The position numbers and the translations under genes are program-made. Source: Bedellia somnulentella (Eukaryota > Arthropoda > Insecta > Lepidoptera > Bedelliidae). Taken from it: a stretch of DNA of 64,000 bases. This document shows positions 54,232 to 64,000 of this stretch, in pieces. The stretch is from the NCBI GenBank assembly GCA_963576735.1, contig OY755187.1, positions 2,542,001-2,606,000 of the forward strand, read 5' to 3'. A model generated the notes under the pieces. The model was not told where the DNA came from and searched no databases. It was given only the letters and a program-made list of their open reading frames with translations. Within the stretch, counting starts at the first letter, position 1. Each line of letters opens with the position of its first letter.

Positions 54232-54348
54232 AATTAATCACACATAATGAGTTTAGAAAAGACGAATTGGTGTAGGCCCAACCAGGTATTTGAACCCTCA
54301 TCGTCTGCACGGTAAACGGTGTTCTACCCGCTGAGCTATCCCTGAGTT
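54232..54348 (-). mobile_element. SINE B head
   Basis: AACCAGGTATTTGAACCC (B box) and GTTCTACCCGCTGAGCTATC (A box side); 3' body missing. Confidence 0.85.
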
Positions 54349-54402
54349 ACTCGTAATATTCATTCATACATTTCAATGGTACTGTACATACATAAAAATA
54401 AA

Positions 54403-54651
54403 TACATACATACATACATATACTCACGGCTATAAATCCCTGAACGGGGTAGCCAGAACTTTGGAATGAGAAATTTTTCAGCCACTTTTGGAAATTGATT
54501 GGGGAAAAGATGGTAATAATAAATGTTTTTGGTGACGGGTCAACAACCACATCGCCTAAAAATCACTTTAAAAGCCCCTATACCCTTAGTCGCCCTTTAC
54601 GATTACCCACGGGTAGAAATGGGGTAGTGTTATTCTAAGACACTACACAGC
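54403..54651 (-). mobile_element. SINE A copy, full length
   Basis: Subfamily CGTGGGTAATCG; 5' end CACTACACAGC, slightly rearranged. Confidence 0.93.
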
Positions 54652-54682
54652 CATAAAGTATATAGCCACACAGCTACACAGC

Positions 54683-54790
54683 CATAAGCCACATACAAAT
54701 ACTCACAGCAATAAATCCAAAAAAAAGGGGTAACCGGCGTGGAGAAAGGATTTTAAGATCAAGGATGTTGGTGATGATGATGAGTCAATT
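54683..54790 (-). mobile_element. SINE A fragment, old
   Basis: ATACTCACAGCAATAAATCC then decayed. Confidence 0.6.
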
Positions 54791-55140
54791 AATACCCTAA
54801 ATAGTTAGTTCTATTTTTATTCAACAATGTATATTACAGTGCTTATATATGTGGGAGTCATGTTAGAGCGCACACTACTGCGGACTCATTCGCACATAGC
54901 AGCGTCTCACTCATATTCCTACATCGCGGAGTGTAAATGTTTTTCGAGTTCAGCATAGATACAAATTTTAAGTTGAGACACAGCAGGGTGTACTGGCCAG
55001 TATATCTTTACTGTTCCTACATATATAAATTTATTTCGTATTTTACATAGAAGATATTGTGAAAGCAATATCTCATATAACGGTTACAGTTCGCAAATAG
55101 GAGAGGACAGTTAGTTTTGAAATTTAAGAATAAATTAAAA
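54791..55140. other. Unassigned DNA
   Basis: No gene or repeat recognised. Confidence 0.4.
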
Positions 55141-55211
55141 ACTAAGTGGCGATCGATAGTCTCTGCCTACCCCAATGGGAATAATGAGCGTGAGTATAAG
55201 TAAGTAAGTAT
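55141..55211 (+). mobile_element. RTE LINE 3' end, TAAG-tail lineage
   Basis: AAGTGGCGATCGATAGTCTC and GCGTGAGTATAAGTAAG. Confidence 0.88.
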
Positions 55212-55325
55212 TAAAAACGTTCTCTCTCTGACTCTCAAAAACGGTACACACACTTACATTTAAAGGGAATATGCGTTACTACTTATCTTGTTCAATCCTG
55301 CCACCCCCTTCTAACTAAAAGAACG

Positions 55326-55543
55326 TTTTCAATCTCGTCTCTTCTTCCCATAACCTTAATTTACGTTCAGACCGTAATCTTCAATTATCTATTCCCTCTT
55401 ATACAACCAATTTCTATGGCTCTTCTTTTTCTGTACACGCTTTACAATTGTGGAACGCACTTCCTGTGGAGGTGCGATTGGCTAAATCACTGAATGTGTT
55501 CAAAAATCTGGTGAAACAACACTATCTCACTGAAGCGCTGTAA
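55326..55543 (+). pseudogene. LINE ORF2 C-terminal remnant
   Basis: 72 codons in frame to a TAA, with a stop just upstream of the preserved stretch. No catalytic motif included. Confidence 0.8.
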
Positions 55544-55561
55544 TACTGTTGCTTTTTAAGC

Positions 55562-56499
55562 TATATATGTCGTAGGATGATTTGATGTTTAGGTTTTTTG
55601 CAAAAAACCTAGGGATTTTGCAAAAATCCGGATAATGAGACAACGGTTATGATATTTTCTAATCTTACTAGGTTTTTTTGCAAAAAAGCTAGTTGGTTTA
55701 GTATGACACCGAAACGAAATGTCAGTTTTTATAAATACTGTACACTGATTGGTCGATTGCAGTGTCCCATAAACACGTCATCTCTGATTGGTTGTTAATT
55801 ATAACGTACTTACTTCATTGTTCCTACCTACATTTAATTTGATTGTTATTTTAATTTTAGTTACAAAAATTTCCTAAGTTTAAAAATAGTATTGTCATTT
55901 CCCTTTATAACTCTAGCTATAACACCTCAATACTACAATTTAAAACGTACTACCTATTTGTACCTACATTGAAGACGTCCGTGGCCGAGTGGATAGGTGA
56001 CCAGCTTTTCGGTCTGGAGGTTGCGGGTTTGACCCCCGCTGAGAGTAACATTTATGTGATGAGCATATGTGTATTATATTATATTAAATATATCGCTGAG
56101 TTAGTATCCCATAATACAAGTGTTACTTAGTTTGGGGTAACTTGAGCTGTGTATAATATGTCCGAACGTGATTGTAATTTTACTCCAACAAGAGAGTAAA
56201 GAAAAATATTTAATTCCTACTATCAAATAAGTATTGTCCTTTCTTACCCTTTATAACTCTAGCTATAATATCTCAATACCACAATGACGAACCAATCAGA
56301 ATAAGTGTAGGCGAGCAATCAGAAATCAGCCAATCAGCATTAAAGAAGTACAATCTTACTAAACCAACTAGTTTTTTTTGCAAAAAACCTAGTAAGATTA
56401 GAAAATATCATAACCTTTGTCTAATTATCCGGATTTTTGCAAAATCCCTAGGTTTTTTGCAAAAAACCTAAACATCAAATCATCCTACGACATATATAA
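55562..56499. mobile_element. 938-bp fold-back element with palindrome-studded TIRs
   Basis: ~148-bp inverted arms (GTCGTAGGATGATTTGATG ... CTAGTTGGTTTAGTA). Each arm contains three small palindromes centred on TTTTGCAAAA, one of them a perfect 20-mer at 55591-55610. The centre carries a SINE D and a duplicated segment (CCCTTTATAACTCTAGCTAT at ~55900 and ~56250). TATATA flanks both ends. Confidence 0.85.
55974..56200 (+). mobile_element. SINE D (tRNA-headed) nested in the fold-back element
   Basis: Head GTGGCCGAGTGGATAGG (A box) and GCGGGTTTGACCCC (B box), then a body ending TAGTTTGGGGTAACTTGAGC, a type I recognise from lepidopteran SINEs. Stems are imperfect, so not a tRNA gene. Confidence 0.75.
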
Positions 56500-56984
56500 T
56501 AATTATATTTCTTAAACGTATATGTGTATTTTATTTGGGTATTTGTATTGCTTGTATATATAAAAGTATGTAGTTATTTATGTATGTGTTCTTATTCGTT
56601 AAATATCTATATTATTTTGTATGATTAATATTTATATTGTCATTTAAATTAAATAAGTTAGTTTTAAGTAAGCTTAATATCTTATTATGTTTGTTTTGGC
56701 CTTGTTTTGTGCATCTACCCAAATAATTAATTTATCGATCTCACCTTCCAAAGGTTGTCTGGAACAGATCGCTTTTAGCGATAAGACCGCCAATTGTAGC
56801 TCACTGTAAACTGTTTTAATATGATCAATATTATTATTTTTGTAAATTTGTGTTTGATGTGCAATAAAGAGTTATTCTATTCTATTCTACTTACTATTAA
56901 GGATTGTTGGTTTCAACCATTTATAAGTTTTTCTTTAAGATAAATTAAAAAAATACACTGTCGTCAATGTCATTATGAATGTTA

Positions 56985-57268
56985 GGTTTGGGTACATAGA
57001 GAGGATGGATCACAGTTAATTGGTGAAAGCGATTTATAGGGCTAAAGTGGAAGGTAATGTCAGTAGAAGTGGATTACCGAGGACACATTTAAACCAAATA
57101 TAGAGTGTGCTCAAAAAGGCAGGCGTCCGAAGTATGAAGAATAAAAGAGCATGTATGATAGAATTTATGGATGTAAAAGAAGCTAGAGAGGATCGCCGAA
57201 AGGATCGTACAAAGTGGCGAACGATAGTTCTGCTTACCCCGTTGAGAAATAATGGCGTGAGGATGTTT
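56985..57268 (+). mobile_element. RTE LINE 3' part, old
   Basis: Longest RTE nucleotide match on the plus strand: ATAGAGAGGATGGATCACAG, GTCAGTAGAAGTGGATTACC, GGCGTCCGAAGTATGAAGAA; module decayed (GCTTACCCCGTTGAG). Confidence 0.85.
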
Positions 57269-57274
57269 AATATG

Positions 57275-57378
57275 TAGAATAGAATAGAATAACTCTCTAT
57301 TGTACATCAAACACAAAGTTACAAAAATAATAATATGATCGAACAGTTTACAGTGAGGTACAATTGGTACAATATGTA
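57275..57378 (-). mobile_element. Jockey-type LINE 3' tail
   Basis: AGAATAGAATAACTCTC tail (sense GAGAGTTATTCTATTC) and CAGTTTACAGTGAGGTACAA. Confidence 0.8.
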
Positions 57379-57431
57379 TGTATGTACGAGCATAATTAAA
57401 ATGACTGTTCGAAATTGTGGGTGTAAGAAAT

Positions 57432-57854
57432 AATCCCACCAAAAACATTTTAAATGTAAAAATTTATAATATGTTAACTAAAAGACTTCGCAGAGAAAAG
57501 GATTGATATCTGAATGGTTGCCAAGCTGCAGATAATCCTGAAATACAAAGTAGATAACAAGTAAAATTAAAGTTTTGATTTAACCTGGCTCGTTTCCACA
57601 TACGAGTTATCATGATAATCAACTTATCTGCTAGGTACATTTTAATTTGATTTTGTGGTGAAAACTAGCCAAATTAAATCAAACTTTAATTTAACTTGTT
57701 ATCTACTTTGTATTTCAGGATTATCTGCAGCTTGGTAACCATTCAGATATCAATCCTTTTCTCTGCGAAGTCTTTTAGTTAACATATTATAAATTTTTGT
57801 ATTGTATTTGCTTGGCTAACATTTTTTACATTTAAAATGTTTTTGGTGGGATAT
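57432..57854. mobile_element. ~420-bp fold-back element
   Basis: Arms 57432-57583 and ~57676-57854: TCCCACCAAAAACATTTTAA at both ends, GACTTCGCAGAGAAAAGG and GATAATCCTGAAATACAAAG inside. The right arm has about 28 extra bp. Short asymmetric centre, no frame. Confidence 0.85.
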
Positions 57855-59040
57855 CATTACTTTTTGTTAAGAAATAAGTTGGTATTTTTTTTTCCTGCGT
57901 TTGATTTTATTTTTTGAACAATGATCTTCACCGTCTTGGATATTAGAAATATTTAGACGCATTGCCCATTCAGTATCTGTAACTTTTTTACTTTATATCT
58001 AGATGATTTCTATACAAAATGTTCTTGTGAGGGAAATATTGAAAAATCTTAAAAATTCTCCGTTTTCAGATTTTTCCCTTTGTCATTATTTGATCACCGA
58101 CCTGAATGCCGAATTTCAACTTCCTGGGATATCTGGAAGTGGGTTAGCTTTTTGATCTATATGTCAGTGTCAGTATCGCGATTTTTGGACGTTTATATCT
58201 TAATAACTCTTTGTTATGTATTTATGGAAATTGGGCTACTAGTTTGTATCCTTGATATCAACAAATGAGCCAAATTTGGTTGGTTTATGTTGATTAGATT
58301 TTGAGTTATGATGGTGTAAAAAGTCGCTCCAAATGGTTCGTGTAATATACACATACGGTGCGCGCTCGCCGCCTTGGCTTGGCTTGACGCACTACCGTGC
58401 GTCATGATATAAATTGTGGGTTTTTTTGACTATGTAAGAAATAAGTATTCGCAGCTTAAATTTAATGTAAACTCCTCTATCGGACTGAAAAAATCAGCAA
58501 TTCTTACAAAACAAAAGAGTTATACCTAAATAACGCACATTGAATATGGTATGTGGTAATCAAGCTATTACATATGAAGTTCTTGATACATAAAATTCGC
58601 AAAGAACAAACATGCTGGGTCTTAAGTTAATTCGCTAAGCCTACGAACTAAGACAGCCGGCGCATACTACAGACGATATAACTAACTTATGTTAGGTTAG
58701 TGTGGATATGCCAAGAATGACGAAAGTATAGAAAATTACATTGGTGCACAAAAGGTTGATTTCTGAAGTATCAGTCAAAGGTTGTTTGATTTCATACGAG
58801 TGGATAGGATTGTGACCCTTAATCATCATACAATGGCCTCTATAATGTATGTTTAAGGTGCCGTTTTATTAGCAAAACCATTTAAAAGTATTAAACTAAG
58901 TTAAATTAATCCAGAGATTACTGTCCACAAATATAAGTGTAAACTAAGGATTCAACATGGCGTCACTCGCATAGAAAAACGTTCAACTTTATCATTATAT
59001 TTATTTCAATCATACAAATATTTAACACACATAAACAGTT
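57855..59040. other. Unassigned DNA
   Basis: 58340-58410 is GC-richer with a GACGCAC/GTGCGTC hairpin. Short frames at 58080 and 58214 have no family signature. Confidence 0.35.
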
Positions 59041-59212
59041 AACACATACAGATACACACAGCTATAATTCCTAAAACACAAAAAAATATTAAAAAGAGAT
59101 GAGTGGTGATGGGATTCCAATCTCATCGCCCAAGTCACTTAAAAAGCCCCAATACCCTAAGTCGCCTCTTACGAACACCTTTGGAAAGAAGTGGGGTAGT
59201 GCTATTCTATGA
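59041..59212 (-). mobile_element. SINE A copy, old, with deletion
   Basis: GATACACACAGCTATAATTCC, GGTGATGGGATTCCAATC and GGTAGTGCTATTCTATG. Confidence 0.75.
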
Positions 59213-60064
59213 TGAATCAAGCAAGAAAATCTTACCGATACGTGAACGTAGGTCTTATCCACACTAAAGTCATAGTGTGAATGACGTGCATGTGACGGGC
59301 TATAATACTCTTGATATTTTCTTTATCTTGAGTTCTCACTCGGTAAGTACAATGCATGCGAATAGCGGGTATAACTTGAGAACTTTATTATTTTTATTTT
59401 ATTACCTCTGGTGAGTCGTTCTTGTGTTTATTAATATACTTATAGATGTTGTGATGTCCTTCTTTGAATCGCTAGTTGCTTGTCATTCCTTACCTTGTTC
59501 ACTATCACAGAGCTTTGTGACCCCATCCAACCATCAGTGATGCGGATGGTGGATTCTTTCAACCTTTGGAATTATCTCAGCAGCTTTTTAAGAACTGTGT
59601 GCATAGATCTTATTGTTCTCACGATTACAATTGTCATCAACATGAAGAAAATAGGGGTAAAATACGTGGGCGTCATCATCGAAAATCGAAAAGTTTCTTT
59701 CCTTTATTTATAAGTAATAATCCCCACATGAGGTTTTCATGAACAAAAAATTCTAATCGTGAAGAAAATACTCTAAATAGAATCCGATGGCCACTATCTG
59801 CGTTACTCTGTAATAACTTCTTTGCTTCAAATATTCTTTTGTGACGAAGAGCTGCAGTTAAAGATTCACCTGTCCGTCTCCGATGAGCCCTAAATTTAAG
59901 ATCTCTTAAGGCCTAGGGGATTTTTGGATGGTTGGATGGATGGATCTGTTTTCTTCGCATTCTGTATCTCACGGCGCTCATGGCTGCTATTGTTAGGGTT
60001 GTCTGAGGCCCACCGACTCTTGGTCTCTCATCAATACATGAAATTCATCAGAACGTCATATTAT
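59213..60064. other. Unassigned DNA with a SINE C tail
   Basis: 59694-59752 (plus) is a SINE C tail (AATCCCCACATGAGGTTTTC). A 77-codon frame at 59480 is not supported. Confidence 0.5.
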
Positions 60065-60065
60065 A

Positions 60066-60066
<1 letters not shown>

Positions 60067-60097
<31 letters not shown>

Positions 60098-60329
60098 CTC
60101 ATGGCCATAAATCCCTAGAAGGGGTAGCCAGAGGTAAGGAACCAGAAATTCCTCAGCCACTTTTGGCAGTTGAGTGGGGAAAAGATGGCAAAATAAAGGT
60201 TGTTGGTGATGGGTCTCCAACCGCATCGCCCAAAAATCCCTTAAAAAGCCCCGATACCGTTAGTCGCCTTTTACGTACACCCACCGGAAGAAATGGGGTA
60301 GTGCTATTCTAAGCCAACACTACACAGCA
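60067..60329 (-). mobile_element. SINE A copy, full length
   Basis: Long (CATA)n tail, young subfamily. Confidence 0.94.
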
Positions 60330-60397
60330 AACTATACAATATATAAACATTATATATTTTAAAATTTGAATTAAGTTGGGATAGAGTGTGTGTGTTT

Positions 60398-60641
60398 GCT
60401 GTGTAGTGTCGGCTTAGAATAGCACTACCCCATTTCTTCCGGTGGGTGTACGTAAAAGGCGACTAACGGTATTGGGGCTTTTAAGGGATTTTTGGGCGAT
60501 GCGGTTGGAGACCCATCACCAAGAACCTTTATTTCACCATCTATTCCCCACGCACCTTCCAAAAGTGGCTGAGGAATTTCTAATTCCTTAGCTCTGGCTA
60601 CCCCTTTCTTGGGATTTATAGCCGTGAGTATATGAGTATAT
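60398..60641 (+). mobile_element. SINE A copy, full length
   Basis: GTTGGGATAGAG at ~60375 and after the tail at 60642; a TG-rich stretch of about 11 nt sits between left duplication and 5' end. Confidence 0.94.
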
Positions 60642-60654
60642 GTTGGGATAGAGC

Positions 60655-60965
60655 TTATTTAAATTCTATACAGAATCCGCATAAACTTGCGTGCCTCCCA
60701 AAATTCATTATATTGCCTGATATGATCCCTCCTACAAGACAACCATGGAAAAAGATGTGTAAGTGTCCTTTTTACTCGACACTGCAGAACATTAAACACA
60801 TAAGTTATGGTAGAGTACTTACTAGCTTTAAAAAATCATAAATTTTTGCGTCGTCTTTCGCAAGTATGCTTTTGTTGCTATTGATGCCATTTCAGTTTTT
60901 GTTTTATTGGAACATGTTTACTTGTTCAATAATTGTTATTTTTTTCTTTACTTTTCCAAAATATG
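60655..60965. other. Unassigned DNA
   Basis: No gene or repeat recognised. Confidence 0.35.
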
Positions 60966-61090
60966 AATCAAAAAGGGCATGTATGATAAGATTGATGAAT
61001 GAAGACGAAGAGGTTGCCACTTGAGAGGAGGGGTTTGCCAGGATCATACACAGGTAACTAGCGGTATGAGTTCATGTATGTAGGTGTGTA
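60966..61090 (+). mobile_element. RTE LINE 3' end, rearranged
   Basis: AAAAGGGCATGTATG, AAGATTGATGAATGAAGACG, GTTTGCCAGGATCATAC, TATG-rich tail; module mostly lost. Confidence 0.7.
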
Positions 61091-61099
61091 TGTATGTTT

Positions 61100-61924
61100 A
61101 TTCCATTTAAAATAAGTGAATCTATACTACAATAGAGTTAACCGGGCTGCCGAAATTTGAGAATAAGAATGAAGTTTGTTCAGTTCAGAAACTCTTTCAC
61201 TCATAATCAACGAGTTAAACGTTGTTAGAAGTAAAAGCTATGGAAGTGGTAGAGGCATAACGACTGTTAAATATGAAATAATCAAGATACCTCGTAGATA
61301 ATGTCCAATAATAAACACTGACATACTAATTACTTACTTGATTAATTATTAATTTAGTTAGTAAAAGTTAGTTAAGGTATGTTGCAGGCATGATATGAAA
61401 ATAGTCATTTTAAAAACTACCATATTGGCTATGTAACGTTTACTCAAAAGTGCTTTATTTTCGCTTTATGTTGGAAAAATACTGTAAATATATTTGATAC
61501 AAGAGATAGAAAAGCAAACGAATAAAACAATATTTAATCCTCCAATAATTGCAAGTAACGTTGAAGATCTAACAATGCCAATCGTAAAAGACCGATAATA
61601 GCCCACATTCCATTATCGCAATAAAGATGAAGTGCAAATATTATATTGGCCATGTTGCAGTCACTCCGCGAGACCGGACGTTCTAGATAATGGCCGGCAT
61701 TGGCGGCTATTGGCAGATCGCGCTATTGATAGATTAATCCAGAGCTTCAAAGTTGAGCCTCTCTGACGGTTGATAACGAAATACGGTTGGCAGAGCAATG
61801 AAATAGGATGAAAAATATTACCGGTTATTATATTTGGGTAGTGCAAGCCATACCTTTTTCAACGTACAGAATTATTTTTGTTCATTTACAAGAATATTTA
61901 CACACATTATGTATTTCATAACTT
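61100..61924. other. Unassigned DNA
   Basis: 61650-61760 is GC-richer; no homology recognised. Confidence 0.35.
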
Positions 61925-62180
61925 TGCTGTGTAGTGTTGGCTTAGAATATCACTACCCCATTTCTTCCGGTGGGTGTACGTAAGAGGCGACTAACGGTAT
62001 TGGGGTTTTAAGGGATTTTTGGGCGATGCGGTTGGAGACCCATCACCAACAACCTTTATTTTTACTATCTTTTCCCCACTTAAATTTCCAAAATCGGCTG
62101 AGAAATTTAAAATTCCTTAGCTCTGGTTACCCCTTCTTGGGATTTGTAGCCGTGAGTATATGTATGTAATGTATGTATGT
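61925..62180 (+). mobile_element. SINE A copy, full length
   Basis: GCTGTGTAGTGTTGGC to TATGTATG tail; young subfamily. Confidence 0.94.
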
Positions 62181-62331
62181 AACTAAAGTGTTTATTACAG
62201 TCAAAAAAATACTTAGAGATGCCACAACGTTTGAAGACGATTGTGAGAATGAACCAGATAGTTATGTTGCGCTAGGTACTTTACAACATAGGTGCCTTTT
62301 TTTCAATAGTTTAGTATATACAAATGAGACC

Positions 62332-62574
62332 TACATACATATACTCACGGCTATAAATTCCTAGAAGGGGTAGCCAGAGCTAAGAAATTAGAATTTCCTC
62401 AGCCACTTTTGGAAAGTTGTGTGGGGAAAAGATGGTAAAATAAAGGTTGTTGGTGATGGGTCTCCAACCGCATCGCCCAAAAATCCCTTAGAAGCCCCAA
62501 TACCGTTAGTCGCCTCTTACGTTCACCCACCGGAAGAAATGGGGTAGTGTTATTCTAAGCCGACACTACACAGC
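62332..62574 (-). mobile_element. SINE A copy, full length
   Basis: ACATACATATACTCACGGC to CACTACACAGC; young subfamily. Confidence 0.94.
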
Positions 62575-62984
62575 AGAAATATATACGTAAAATGAAAATG
62601 CATTACACACTTTTCTCCTATCGCTACTTATATTCTAAAGTAATCAACTCATAAATTTCCCCTCTCGCACCGAACGTAAATGAATAAAACGTCTTCATTA
62701 TGCCGCGGAATAATGAACATTTATCTTTAAGCTTAATCAATATCTGTACGAAGATGAAACAGTTAATTGAATATGAATAATACAAATTAATGTAACGAGA
62801 GCTTTTCTGCGCAGATAACTATGATTAGAGTTAAAAGTAAAGAAAATTAGTTATTTCTGCTTACCATCATATCCTTAAAAGCGGTAGTAAGAGCTTCTAT
62901 ATCAGAAAATTCTTGAGTCACATCATATCACTTCATTAATACGTACAAACATAAATATACTCATAATTCGAATGTTTCTGTTCA
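62575..62984. other. Unassigned DNA with SINE A scrap
   Basis: 62862-62930 is a decayed minus-strand SINE A 3' part (CTTAAAAGCGGTAGTAAGAG). Confidence 0.45.
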
Positions 62985-63165
62985 TGAAAACCTCATGTGG
63001 GGATTATTACTAATAAATAAAGAATAAATAAAGGAAAAAACAAATTCGACACAGGCGGGAATCGAACCCGCGACCTCGGGTATACGCCCCCGTCGCTCTG
63101 TCAATTGAGCTACCGTGTTAATGGCTGCCAGCGCGAAATTCTTCTATCCTTTGTTTCTTTAACCG
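62985..63165 (-). mobile_element. SINE C, most complete copy
   Basis: Tail (sense AATAATCCCCACATGAGG, TTCATGAACA) to tRNA-like head (GGTTCGATTCCCGCC, TAGCTCAATTGACAGAGC) and the upstream GGCTGCCAGCGCGAAATTC piece. Ends at the satellite array. Confidence 0.9.
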
Positions 63166-64000
63166 ACTTCAAAAAAGGAGTCCGCGATTATCTCGAGTTT
63201 GGCTTAAGCTATTTGGATGCGGTTTTCAGAACAGTATTCGTTACATTTAGGAGAAGGTTTTAGTGCCTTAACCGACCAAAAAAAGAAAGGGGGTTCTGTG
63301 TTTGACCTGTATGTATGTCTGTTGGTCCGCGATTATCTCACGTTTGGCTTAAGCTATTTGGATGCGGTTTTCAGAAAAGTATTCGTTACATTAAGGAGAA
63401 GGTTTTAGTGCCTTAACCGACCAAAAAAAGAAAGGGGGTTCTGTGTTTGACCTGTATGTATGTCTGTTGGTCCGCGATTATCTCGCGTTTGGCTTAAGCT
63501 ATTTGGATGCGGTTTTCAGAAAAGTATTCGTTACATTAAGGAGAAGGTTTTAGTGCCTTAACCGACCAAAAAAAGAAAGGGGGTTCTGTGTTTGACCTGT
63601 ATGTATGTCTGTTGGTCCGCGATTATCTCGCGTTTGGCTTAAGCTATTTGGATGCGGTTTTCAGAAAAGTATTCGTTACATTAAGGAGAAGGTTTTAGTG
63701 CCTTAACCGACCAAAAAAAGAAAGGGGGTTCTGTGTTTGACCTGTATGTATGTCTGTTGGTCCGCGATTATCTCACGTTTGGCTTAAGCTATTTGGATGC
63801 GGTTTTCAGAAAAGTATTCGTTACATTAAGGAGAAGGTTTTAGTGCCTTAACCGACCAAAAAAAGAAAGGGGGTTCTGTGTTTGACCTGTATGTATGTCT
63901 GTTGGTCCGCGATTATCTCACGTTTGGCTTAAGCTATTTGGATGCGGTTTTCAGAAAAGTATTCGTTACCTTTAGAAGATGGGTTAAGTGATTTAACCGA
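63166..64000 (+). repeat. 145-bp satellite array, homogeneous, runs off the window
   Basis: GGTCCGCGATTATCTC (first unit in variant form) begins at 63179, 63324, 63469, 63614, 63759 and 63904: exactly 145 bp each. Only a few point differences between units. 145 is not a multiple of 3, so the 63-codon frame inside is accidental. Confidence 0.97.

Larger units (their letters stand above)
55260..56893 (+). mobile_element. Jockey-type LINE 3' end, split by a fold-back element
   Basis: Coding relic 55326-55543 (NLRSDRNLQLS, LQLWNALPVEVRLAKSLNVF, stop at 55541) and 3' UTR resuming at 56500 with TTGTCTGGAACAGATCGC and AATAAAGAGTTATTCTATTC tail at ~56870. The LWNALPVEVR block is the usual C-terminus of lepidopteran Jockey/CR1-type ORF2. 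Confidence 0.85.

Noticed and set aside
55974..56050. tRNA gene on the plus strand
   Set aside because: Imperfect stems and attached SINE body; nested in a fold-back transposon.
63217..63408. 63-codon frame MRFSEQYSLHLGEGF... (also 5626-5820)
   Set aside because: It reads across 145-bp satellite units; the period is not divisible by 3 and units do not preserve the frame.
63179..64000. CRISPR-like array
   Set aside because: Units are contiguous 145-bp satellite monomers without spacers, in a eukaryotic genome.

Overview
The window looks like a transposon-saturated intergenic stretch of a lepidopteran (moth or butterfly) nuclear genome. The evidence is eukaryotic and AT-rich sequence, a gypsy-type errantivirus with a tRNA-Ser primer site, a mariner, RTE and CR1/Jockey-type LINEs, tRNA-derived SINEs and other repeats of types familiar from Lepidoptera. 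I recognise no host gene. Every coding region I can support belongs to a mobile element.

Layout. 1-3709: an intact LINE on the minus strand (ORF1 with a coiled coil and a baculovirus-FP-like domain; ORF2 endonuclease plus reverse transcriptase, open all the way to the window edge). 4665-5140: a relic of a basic Arg/Glu-rich coding segment split by a 130-bp MITE. 5322-5862: decayed 145-bp satellite monomers. 7605-10436: lepidopteran interspersed repeats with an inserted block that carries a 761-bp fold-back element and a Pif1/Helitron helicase relic. 11012-18320: a complete 7.3-kb errantivirus-like LTR retrotransposon with apparently identical 316-bp LTRs, a 4-bp target duplication, intact gag and pol, and an env frame with one in-frame TAG. 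19706-20684: a non-autonomous PIF/Harbinger element with a nested MITE. 23605-24895: an intact mariner. 25000-63000: a dense field of short elements, with several fold-back or long-TIR elements and old tandem duplications. 63163-64000: a homogeneous 145-bp satellite array, in the opposite orientation to the left-hand relic.

The dominant component is a ~249-bp structured SINE without recognisable pol III boxes ('SINE A'; about 50 copies and fragments in both orientations, at least three subfamilies). It ends in GTGAGTATATGTATGTATG. The same ~45-nt 3' end is carried by 5'-truncated RTE-clade LINE copies and, in variant form, by a tRNA-derived SINE ('SINE B'). The three versions can form the same bulged outer stem with an inner CCC/GGG hairpin, and one base pair differs by a compensatory double change (C-G in RTE and SINE B, G-C in SINE A). 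I infer that the RTE reverse transcriptase recognises this RNA end and mobilises both SINEs. Target-site duplications of 9-14 bp, a SINE-in-SINE insertion and two apparent twin-priming inversions support target-primed reverse transcription.

The other repeats are a tRNA-derived SINE with a conserved CATGAGG tail ('SINE C'), a second tRNA-headed SINE ('SINE D'), Jockey-type LINE 3' ends, and several MITEs. Boundaries of decayed copies are approximate (about 5-20 bp). All family names A-D are local labels.
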